A DNA stretch of 6,546 bases from Acidimicrobiales bacterium (GTDB lineage Bacteria; Actinomycetota; Acidimicrobiia; Acidimicrobiales; RAAP-2): positions 1 to 6,546 of the forward strand of contig JADGOF010000130.1 in assembly GCA_017883105.1 (NCBI GenBank), given 5' to 3'. A model generated the notes under the pieces. It did not search any database. It was given only the letters and a program-made list of their open reading frames with translations, and was not told the DNA's origin. Below, one piece after another: positions 1 to 5,776 of this stretch (position 1 is the first letter of the stretch; every line of letters starts with the position of its first letter). The translations under genes and the position numbers were made by a program.

Positions 1-722
1 CCAACTCGCTCGGGTACTGCGGCCCCGCTGACCCCGCCGCGCTCTTGGGCGCTGCGGGGTCAGGAGCCGACCTCGCCGACCTCAGCCAGTTGGCCTCCCG
101 ATTCGAGGGAGCATGGCCGTACCTGCAGCTGATCGCCGGCTGCAACCGGATCGCTGATCCGCTCGACCGACGGGTGGTGGAGGCCTACTGGACGGGCAAC
201 TCGTTGCTCGCCCGGGTTCCCGCGTCAGCCTTGTGGTCGTCGCTCGACGACAGGTTCCATCGGCGCGCCGGCCACCTGTTCGATGCGATGGCGTCGGCTG
301 CCCCATCGGGAGGAGTGCCCCACCACAGCTTCCATGTCTTCGCCGTCTATCCGTGGCTCGGACTTCTGCGGGCCGGCATGGAGGGCCCACCGCTCACCGT
401 GCTCGATCGTTGCCGGATCAGATGGGGCCGGGTGGAAGGAGTCTGCGGGGATCTGGTCACCGTGTGTAACCGGGTACTCGAGTTCGACGGGTCAAAGCTG
501 ATACTGGGCGGGGAGCAGGTCGAGCAGGCGCGTCGGAGCCTCGACGGTGTCGGATTCGTTGCCGATCTGGTGCCGGGAGATGTGGTGTCGCTCCACTGGG
601 ACTGGGTGTGTGACCGCCTGGCTGCGCGGGAGGTGGAGAACCTGCAACGTTGGACTGGACACAACCTGGCAGTGGTCAATTCGTCATCCACCCCGGGGCC
701 AGCCATGGTCGTCGGTGCCTGA
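1..722 (+). CDS. DUF6390-like protein of unknown function (5' partial)
   Basis: The reading frame is open to the left edge (first full codon at base 3) and ends at TGA 720-722, giving 239 visible residues. The TTG at 45 is unlikely to be the true start, because conserved-looking sequence (NSLGYCGPADPAALLGAA) precedes it in frame. This leader resembles the LGYCGP segment that I recall near the start of DUF6390-family proteins, so probably only some 10-20 residues are missing. Other recognisable parts are a Tyr/Trp-rich middle (HHSFHVFAVYPWLGLL), a segment like RCRIRWGRVEGVCGD, and a C-terminal stretch VSLHWDWVCDRL followed by LQRWTGHNLAVVN. I see no signal peptide, membrane segment or catalytic motif. 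It is co-directional with the CODH genes but separated from them by 149 bases, so a shared transcript is possible but not shown. The family assignment is from memory, and no function can be given. Confidence 0.7.
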   Translation, partial: NSLGYCGPADPAALLGAAGSGADLADLSQLASRFEGAWPYLQLIAGCNRIADPLDRRVVEAYWTGNSLLARVPASALWSSLDDRFHRRAGHLFDAMASAAPSGGVPHHSFHVFAVYPWLGLLRAGMEGPPLTVLDRCRIRWGRVEGVCGDLVTVCNRVLEFDGSKLILGGEQVEQARRSLDGVGFVADLVPGDVVSLHWDWVCDRLAAREVENLQRWTGHNLAVVNSSSTPGPAMVVGA

Positions 723-732
723 CCGCAGCCTT

Positions 733-782
733 GTCCCGCGGACCCTCGCCGGTCTGCTGCCACACCCGGCCCACGGCGGGAC
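733..782. repeat. Inverted repeat in the gap before cooF
   Basis: A 7-base perfect inverted repeat, GTCCCGC (733-739) and GCGGGAC (776-782), flanks a 36-base loop just after the DUF6390-like gene. No T-run follows, so it does not look like an intrinsic terminator. In GC-rich DNA a repeat this short may be chance. The rest of the 723-871 gap shows no convincing -10/-35 pair and no TGTCG-N6-CGACA motif of the CooA type. Confidence 0.2.
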
Positions 783-860
783 CTTCGGCCCTGGAGGATC
801 AAGGGCGTCCGGCAGAGAATGAACCTGTGAGAGCGGGGCCGGCAGTGATCCGTGGAGGGT

Positions 861-867
861 GAGGAGG
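861..867 (+). promoter_or_regulatory. Ribosome binding site of cooF
   Basis: GAGGAGG lies 4 bases before the ATG at 872 and is a strong Shine-Dalgarno match. It supports this start, and the first Cys motif of the protein begins only 10 residues later, as usual in the family. Confidence 0.75.
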
Positions 868-871
868 TCGG

Positions 872-1600
872 ATGCGCGCTGTATTCGTCAATCCAGAGCG
901 ATGCATCGGATGCCTGCAATGTGAGATTGCCTGCGCCGTCGAGCACTCAAAGGGCCAGGACGAGAGCACCGCGTTCCTCGAGATCCCGGTGCCCCGGAAG
1001 CGGGTACATGTCGAGGCAGGGCCGGTGCCGACCACTGCCTATCCCAATCGGTGTCGCCACTGCGATCCGGCCCCCTGTCAGCGAGTGTGCCCGACCGGAG
1101 CGATCACCCGCGACGATGCCGAGGGCTTGGTTCTGATCGATGCCGGACGCTGCATCGGTTGTGCCATGTGTGCTGTCGTGTGCCCCTTCGACGTCGTCAC
1201 CTTCCACCCGCTGGTCGGTGGCCACCGCCCTGACAGCGCGGTGGCCGTCAAGTGCGACGGTTGCGAACAGCGTGTGCGACGGGGCGAGGAGCCGGCGTGC
1301 GCCGAGGTCTGCAAGGTGGATGCCCTGGTCTACGGGGAGATCAACGAGCTGATGACATCGGGTCGCCTGCGTGAGACCGGTGCGGTGCTTGCCGCCTCCG
1401 GCGTGACGCCCACCGAGCTGCCGGGTGGCGACCCACTCGCCGGGCTCCACGCCTGGGGCCATGCCCGACTGCAAGCCGCGGCAGCGGGTTCCACCGCATG
1501 GCAGCAACGGTGGCGAACCGATCGGGAGGTACTTCCGGATCACGGCGTCACTGGCAGAGGACCGACGAACAACACGACACGGGAAGGAGGGACGCCATGA
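872..1600 (+). CDS. cooF: CooF-like 4x[4Fe-4S] ferredoxin, CODH electron-transfer subunit
   Basis: This is the likely electron carrier that takes electrons from CO dehydrogenase to the downstream flavoprotein in the cytoplasm. It has 242 residues and 16 cysteines arranged for four [4Fe-4S] clusters, as in the CooF/HycB/DmsB family: C11-C14-C17-C21, C61-C64-C69-C73, C94-C97-C100-C104 and C128-C131-C143-C147. Both CIGC-type motifs (residues 11-14 and 94-97) and the CPTGAI and CPFDVV tails are typical. The cluster domain ends near residue 155. About 85 more residues follow, rich in Ala, Gly and Thr and without cysteines, which makes the protein longer than the roughly 190 residues of the classical Rhodospirillum CooF as I remember it. 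The gene ends inside the start of cooS (ATGA at 1597-1600), indicating translational coupling. There is no twin-arginine or other signal, so it should be cytoplasmic. The link to CODH rests on gene order; the fold alone is shared with many redox subunits. Confidence 0.92.
   Translation: MRAVFVNPERCIGCLQCEIACAVEHSKGQDESTAFLEIPVPRKRVHVEAGPVPTTAYPNRCRHCDPAPCQRVCPTGAITRDDAEGLVLIDAGRCIGCAMCAVVCPFDVVTFHPLVGGHRPDSAVAVKCDGCEQRVRRGEEPACAEVCKVDALVYGEINELMTSGRLRETGAVLAASGVTPTELPGGDPLAGLHAWGHARLQAAAAGSTAWQQRWRTDREVLPDHGVTGRGPTNNTTREGGTP
1582..1590 (+). promoter_or_regulatory. Ribosome binding site that fixes the cooS start
   Basis: GGAAGGAGG sits 6 bases before the ATG at 1597, inside the end of cooF. 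It supports 1597 as the cooS start over the in-frame ATG at 1498, which would add 33 low-complexity residues overlapping cooF by about 100 bases and has no comparable site. Confidence 0.85.
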
Positions 1601-3561
1601 CTTCGACCAACGGTAACGGTCGGCGACCCAGCCGGCTGACCGTCCACGAGGATGCGCAGCAGATGATCGACCGGGCCCGTCAAGAGGGGATCGAGACGGT
1701 CTGGGATCGGCTGGAGGCACAGGAGCCGCAATGCGGCTACTGCGCCCTCGGGCTTAGTTGTCGCAACTGCGCCATGGGTCCGTGCCGCATCGATCCCTTC
1801 GGCGAGGGTCCCCAAAAAGGGGTCTGTGGTGCAGACGCCGACGTGATCGTGGCACGCAACCTCGGTCGCACCATTGCTGCCGGGTCGTCCTCCCACTCCG
1901 ACCACGGCCGCGACATCCTCGAGGTCTTCAACGCCATGGCCCACGGCGAGACCGTGGGCTACGGGGTCGCGGACGAGGGGAAGCTTCGGCGGGTGGCCAC
2001 CGAGATCGGCGTGGATACGGAGGGCCGGAGTACCGAGGAGGTGGCGATCGGTCTCGCCGAGGTGCTGTTGGACGACTTCGGCACCCGGAAGGGCTCCCTA
2101 TCCTTTGTCGACCGGGTCCCTGCGGTGCGCCGGGACAAGTGGGCCGGGTTGGGTATCACCCCCCGAGGGATTGACCGCGAGAACGTCGAGATGATGCACC
2201 GCACCCACATGGGTGTCGACAACGACTACGTGAACCTGCTGCTGCACGGGCTGCGAACCAGCCTCGCCGACGGGTGGGGAGGTTCGATGATTGCCACCGA
2301 ACTGTCGGACATCCTCTTCGGAACCCCCCAACCGGTCATGTCCGAAGTGAATCTCGGAGTGCTCCGGCGCGACCAGGTGAACATCGCCATGCACGGGCAC
2401 AATCCGCTGCTCTCCGATGTGGTCGTGGCTGCCGCTGACGATCCCGAGCTGATCGAGCTCGCCCGCTCCTACGGCGCCACCGGCATCAACATCGTTGGCC
2501 TGTGCTGCACCGGCAACGAGATGCTGATGCGCAAGGGCGTGCCGATGGCCGGCAATCACCTCATGCAGGAGCTAGTGCTCATCACCGGCGCGCTCGAGGC
2601 GATGGTGGTCGACTACCAGTGCATCATGCCCTCGGTGACCGACGTGGCCAAGTGCTACCACACCCAGGTCATCTCCACCTCGGACAAGGCGAAGTTCCCC
2701 GGCGCCACCCACGTCTCATTCGACCCGCGGCGAGGGGCCGACATCGCGCGGGAGATCGTCCGCTTGGCGGTTGAGGCCTACCCGAACCGCAACCACGAAC
2801 GGGTCCGCATCCCTGTCGAGCCGGTGCGGATGATGGGCGGCTTCTCGGTGGAGGCCATCCTGGGTGCCCTCGGGGGCACACCCAAGCCCCTCATCGACGC
2901 CATCGCCGCCGGCTCCATACGGGGTGCCGTCGCCGTCGTGGGGTGCAACAATCCCAAATTGCCGCAGGACCTTGAGCACATCGAGCTCACCCGCGAGCTG
3001 ATCGAGAACGACATGCTCGTGCTGGTCACCGGGTGCGCGGCCGTGGCCAACGGAAAGGCCGGGCAGATGCTCCCCGAGTCGGCGGCCATGGCCGGACCGG
3101 GGCTGCGCTCCGTGTGCGAAGCCCTGGGCATTCCCCCGGTGCTGCACATGGGCTCGTGCGTCGACAACAGCCGCATCATGGTGCTCGCCGCAGCCCTCGC
3201 CGACGCGCTCGGGGTGGACATCGACCAGCTCCCGTTGGCCGGCGCGGCACCTGAGTGGTACTCGGAGAAGGCAGTGGCCATCGGTGCCTACGTGGTCGCC
3301 TCGGGGATCACCACCGTGCTCGGGGTGCAGCCCCCCATCTTCGGCAGCCCCCATGTGGTGGACCTCCTTGCCGACGGTCTCGACGGCGTGGTCGGTGCCA
3401 CATTCGCCGTTGAGCCGGACCCCCACAGGGCAGCTCAGCTGATCCACCGGCACATCGAGGCCAAGCGCCAGGGATTGGGTCTGCCGTTCGTCGAGCCTGA
3501 CGAGATCCGAGAGGGCGTGCCGGTCGCGGTGGCCGGGCCGGGCTCCTCCGAAGGGAGCTGA
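1597..3561 (+). CDS. cooS: Anaerobic Ni-Fe-S carbon monoxide dehydrogenase catalytic subunit
   Basis: It catalyses CO + H2O to CO2 + 2 e- + 2 H+ as a cytoplasmic homodimer. At 654 residues it is close to the usual ~635. The B-cluster ligands are C55, C58, C63 and C77 (CRNCAMGPC then GVCGA). C-cluster ligands are all present: a His in HGHNP (266-270), C304 (GLCCTGNE), C342 (DYQCIMPS), C450 (VVGCNNPK), C480 (LVTGCAAV) and C521 (HMGSCVDNSR). The proton-relay and CO-site residues known from Carboxydothermus CODH-II also have counterparts: H100 in HSDHGRD and K558 in YSEKAVAIG. The enzyme should therefore be active. The D-cluster region is odd: C46 is followed by C49 (QCGYC), and the position directly before the first B-cluster cysteine is S54, where the common form has the second D-cluster cysteine (CX7C). 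There is no acetyl-CoA synthase gene beside it and it lacks the CdhA architecture, so it is the monofunctional CooS type. Start 1597 was chosen for its strong ribosome binding site and ATGA overlap with cooF. Confidence 0.97.
   Translation: MTSTNGNGRRPSRLTVHEDAQQMIDRARQEGIETVWDRLEAQEPQCGYCALGLSCRNCAMGPCRIDPFGEGPQKGVCGADADVIVARNLGRTIAAGSSSHSDHGRDILEVFNAMAHGETVGYGVADEGKLRRVATEIGVDTEGRSTEEVAIGLAEVLLDDFGTRKGSLSFVDRVPAVRRDKWAGLGITPRGIDRENVEMMHRTHMGVDNDYVNLLLHGLRTSLADGWGGSMIATELSDILFGTPQPVMSEVNLGVLRRDQVNIAMHGHNPLLSDVVVAAADDPELIELARSYGATGINIVGLCCTGNEMLMRKGVPMAGNHLMQELVLITGALEAMVVDYQCIMPSVTDVAKCYHTQVISTSDKAKFPGATHVSFDPRRGADIAREIVRLAVEAYPNRNHERVRIPVEPVRMMGGFSVEAILGALGGTPKPLIDAIAAGSIRGAVAVVGCNNPKLPQDLEHIELTRELIENDMLVLVTGCAAVANGKAGQMLPESAAMAGPGLRSVCEALGIPPVLHMGSCVDNSRIMVLAAALADALGVDIDQLPLAGAAPEWYSEKAVAIGAYVVASGITTVLGVQPPIFGSPHVVDLLADGLDGVVGATFAVEPDPHRAAQLIHRHIEAKRQGLGLPFVEPDEIREGVPVAVAGPGSSEGS
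3551..3557 (+). promoter_or_regulatory. Ribosome binding site of cooC
   Basis: AAGGGAG at the very end of cooS lies 9 bases before the ATG at 3567. No ATG, GTG or TTG codon occurs in frame between 3567 and the GTG inside the P-loop itself, so the Cys-containing leader of cooC must be translated. Confidence 0.6.
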
Positions 3562-3566
3562 CCACT

Positions 3567-4457
3567 ATGTGCGGCACGTGTGGAGCACACGGTTCCGAGG
3601 CCGGGACCCCGACGGATGACGGCACCCGGATCGTCGTCGTCGGAAAGGGTGGGGTGGGCAAGTCCACGTTGACAGCGCTACTGGCCCGGACCATGGCCCG
3701 CACCGGTGCCCGCGTCCTGGCCATCGACGCCGACGAACAGCGGAACCTCGGGGCCACGTTGGGCGTGGGACTGTCCATGCTGTCGGGCGTGGTGCCTTTG
3801 GCCTCCCAAGCCGACTACATCGAGGAGAAGACCGGCGCCCGCCCCGGTGAAGGTGCCGGTGGCATGCTGCGGCTGAACCCGGATACCTCCGATCTGGTGA
3901 GCCGGCTGTCCATCCCAGCTCCCGATGGGGTCCGCCTGGTGGTGATGGGGGGAGTCCAGCGCGCCGGTGGTGGATGCCTCTGCCCCGAGCACGCGCTCCT
4001 TGCCGCGTCCATCTCGGGCATGTGCCTCCGTCGGGGTGAGGTCGTGGTCATGGACACGCACGCCGGGGTCGAGCACTTCGGACGGGCCCTGGCCCGTGGG
4101 TTCGATACGGCGTTGGTGGTGGTCGAGCCGACGTTCAATGCCACCCAGGTGGGCATGGAGACCGCCCGCCTGGCCTATGAGCTCGGGATCGGGGACATCC
4201 ACCTGGTCGTGAACCGGTCGCGGGGTCCAGACGATGTCGAACGGGTGCTGGAAATAGTCGACCGACTGGGTGGTTTCGACTTCTCCTGCACCTGGGTGCT
4301 CCCTTTCGACGAGTCCGTGCCCGCCACCGAGCCGTCGATCGGCGGGCTGCTCGATGGCTCGCCTCTTGCAGATGCGGTGGGCGACCTCTCCCGCCAGCTC
4401 GCGGCACTGGCCGCGTTGCGGCGGCACCAGGCCAACACCCTGGCGGTGACCGCCTGA
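3567..4457 (+). CDS. cooC: CooC-type nickel-insertion ATPase for CO dehydrogenase
   Basis: This P-loop ATPase of the MinD/SIMIBI class is expected to use ATP-driven dimerisation to mature the Ni site of CooS. It has 296 residues. The deviant Walker A motif GKGGVGKST (26-34) includes the signature lysine K27. VLAIDADEQRNL follows (D54, D56), then the CooC-specific segment ADYIEEKTGARPGEG. The metal-binding Cys-x-Cys of CooC is present as C137 and C139 in GGGCLCPEHALL. Switch II appears as VVMDTHAGVEHFGR, followed by VVVEPT and the base-recognition-like LVVNRS. Two points are unusual. A ~20-residue leader before the first strand begins MCGTCGAHG, resembling the nickel-binding N-terminus of HypB. 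The usual DADP after strand 2 reads DADE. The gene starts 5 bases after cooS and ends in a TGATG shared with the next gene, as expected for a dedicated maturase. Confidence 0.95.
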   Translation: MCGTCGAHGSEAGTPTDDGTRIVVVGKGGVGKSTLTALLARTMARTGARVLAIDADEQRNLGATLGVGLSMLSGVVPLASQADYIEEKTGARPGEGAGGMLRLNPDTSDLVSRLSIPAPDGVRLVVMGGVQRAGGGCLCPEHALLAASISGMCLRRGEVVVMDTHAGVEHFGRALARGFDTALVVVEPTFNATQVGMETARLAYELGIGDIHLVVNRSRGPDDVERVLEIVDRLGGFDFSCTWVLPFDESVPATEPSIGGLLDGSPLADAVGDLSRQLAALAALRRHQANTLAVTA

Positions 4458-5704
4458 TGCAGAGTGTGATCATCGGCACCGGTCCGGCGGGTATCACGGC
4501 GGCGGAGACCCTGCGGCGCCTGGATCCGACGGGGTCGGTGGTGGCGTTGTCTGCGGAACCGTTCGCCCCGTACTCGCCAGCTGCCATGGCTGATCACTTC
4601 CTGAACGGGCGCGACACGACGCTCTTCTGGAAGGGATCGGATGTCGCCGAGTGCCTTGGGCTCGATGAGCGTCGGGGATCGACCGTAACCGCCGTCGATA
4701 CCGACAACCACGAGGTGGTCCTCGACGGCGGAGGCAGGGTGGCGTACGAGGGACTCGTCCTGGCCTCGGGAAGCCGGCTCCATGCACCCCTCGAAGGCGC
4801 CGACCTTCCCGGGGTTCTGGACTTCAAGTCCTTGCGCACCGCCACCGAACTGATCCAACGGGTCAGGCGAGGCGAGGCCCGAAGTGCACTGATCGTCGGC
4901 AATGGCTTCATCGGGATCGAGCTGTCTCTGCTGCTTGCCGACCTGGAGGTCGATGTGACGGTGATAGGTCGGCGGTCGTGGATCATGCCCCGTGTGCTCG
5001 ATCCCGTGACATCGACCTTTGCCGAGAAGGCGCTGAGGGCCCGGGGCGTGACCCTGCGCCTGGGCGTGCAGGCGGATGCCTTCGTTGGCTCGCCGTCGGT
5101 GACCGGCGTGCGGTTGGCCGACGGTCAGGTCCTGAGCGCCGACCTGGTGGTTGCCGCCACCGGGGTGAAGCCCCATACGGAGTTCCTCGGGGGGTCCGGG
5201 GTGGTCACGGATTGGGGGGTCCACGTCGACGACCAGATGCGCACCTCGGTGCCCGGCGTGGTTGCCGCTGGGGACGTCGCCGAGGCGGCAGACTGGCTGA
5301 CCGGAGACCGCTTTGTCCACGCGATCTTCCCGAACGCGGTCACCCAGGGCCCGATCGCTGCGGCCAACCTGCTCGGTGCAGACCTGGCCTATGAAGGTGC
5401 AGAGTCCATGAACAGCCTCAAGCACCTGGGGGTTCCCATTGTCGCAATGGGGACCATCGACTCCCCCGACGACATCCTCCGGTGGGACTCGGGTGACCAC
5501 CTCCGCTCCGTCTACCTCAGAGAGGGCACGATCGTAGGTGCCCAGTTGGTCGGCGACATCCGCGCTGCCGGTGTGTATCGCTCCCTCATGCTCCGCCGTG
5601 CCGACGTGGCCCGATTCGGGCAACGTCTCGTTGATCCGGGGTTCGGCATCGGCGAGGTTGTCTGGGATGCGATGCAACCGGCCGGCCTGGGGGTCTTTGC
5701 CTAG
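4457..5704 (+). CDS. FAD/NAD(P)-dependent oxidoreductase, CODH-associated (FNOR type)
   Basis: This flavoprotein of the pyridine nucleotide-disulfide oxidoreductase fold probably passes electrons from CooF to NAD(P)+. The 415 residues show an N-terminal FAD site IIGTGPAGITAAE (GxGxxG at 7-12), a YSPAAMADHFLNG segment like the YS-x-x-x-L part of NirB-like and rubredoxin reductases, LVLASGS, an NAD(P) site IVGNGFIGIE (G148, G150, G153), the ATG motif VVAATGVKPH, and the second FAD motif VPGVVAAGDVAEA (G272, D273). A C-terminal domain follows with LKHLGVPIVAMG. Only one cysteine (C66) is present, so there is no redox-active disulfide and a reductase of the glutathione or thioredoxin kind is excluded. 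The start ATG overlaps the cooC stop (TGATG, 4455-4459) with little Shine-Dalgarno sequence, suggesting translation by re-initiation. cooF-cooS-flavoprotein clusters are known in several anaerobes; the NAD versus NADP preference and the CooF partnership are inferred. Confidence 0.9.
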   Translation: MQSVIIGTGPAGITAAETLRRLDPTGSVVALSAEPFAPYSPAAMADHFLNGRDTTLFWKGSDVAECLGLDERRGSTVTAVDTDNHEVVLDGGGRVAYEGLVLASGSRLHAPLEGADLPGVLDFKSLRTATELIQRVRRGEARSALIVGNGFIGIELSLLLADLEVDVTVIGRRSWIMPRVLDPVTSTFAEKALRARGVTLRLGVQADAFVGSPSVTGVRLADGQVLSADLVVAATGVKPHTEFLGGSGVVTDWGVHVDDQMRTSVPGVVAAGDVAEAADWLTGDRFVHAIFPNAVTQGPIAAANLLGADLAYEGAESMNSLKHLGVPIVAMGTIDSPDDILRWDSGDHLRSVYLREGTIVGAQLVGDIRAAGVYRSLMLRRADVARFGQRLVDPGFGIGEVVWDAMQPAGLGVFA

Positions 5705-5765
5705 ATCCGCCGGGACTGCGATGCCGAGTCGTGTAGCGGGTCCTGAGCACGCGTCGAAAGGAGTG

Positions 5766-5775
5766 GGAAGGAAGG
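5766..5775 (+). promoter_or_regulatory. Ribosome binding site of the PfkB-family gene
   Basis: A purine-rich run contains GGAAGG (5766-5771, 5 bases before the ATG at 5777) and GAAGG (5771-5775, 4 bases before the ATG at 5780). Either of these adjacent ATGs may be used; a third ATG at 5789 is less well placed. The 72-base gap (5705-5776) holds no clear terminator, so read-through from the CODH genes is possible. Confidence 0.55.
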
Positions 5776-5776
5776 C

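Noticed and set aside
788..806. GCCCT/AGGGC hairpin in the 723-871 gap as a terminator
   Set aside because: The stem is only 5 bases, the loop is 9 bases and no T-run follows.
723..871. CO-sensor (CooA-like) operator upstream of cooF
   Set aside because: I looked for a TGTCG-N6-CGACA or TGTGA-N6-TCACA type palindrome. Only an isolated TGTGA half-site is present, near 827.
1498..1596. Upstream ATG extension of cooS
   Set aside because: It would add 33 low-complexity residues within cooF. The strong GGAAGGAGG site and ATGA overlap point to 1597.
947..1720. 257-codon minus-strand open frame opposite cooF
   Set aside because: cooF has four intact cluster motifs on the plus strand; the antisense product matches nothing I recognise and has no ribosome binding site of note.
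2716..3453. 245-codon minus-strand open frame inside cooS
   Set aside because: It is antisense to the conserved C-cluster region of cooS; the His/Gly/Asp-rich translation is typical of an antisense shadow.
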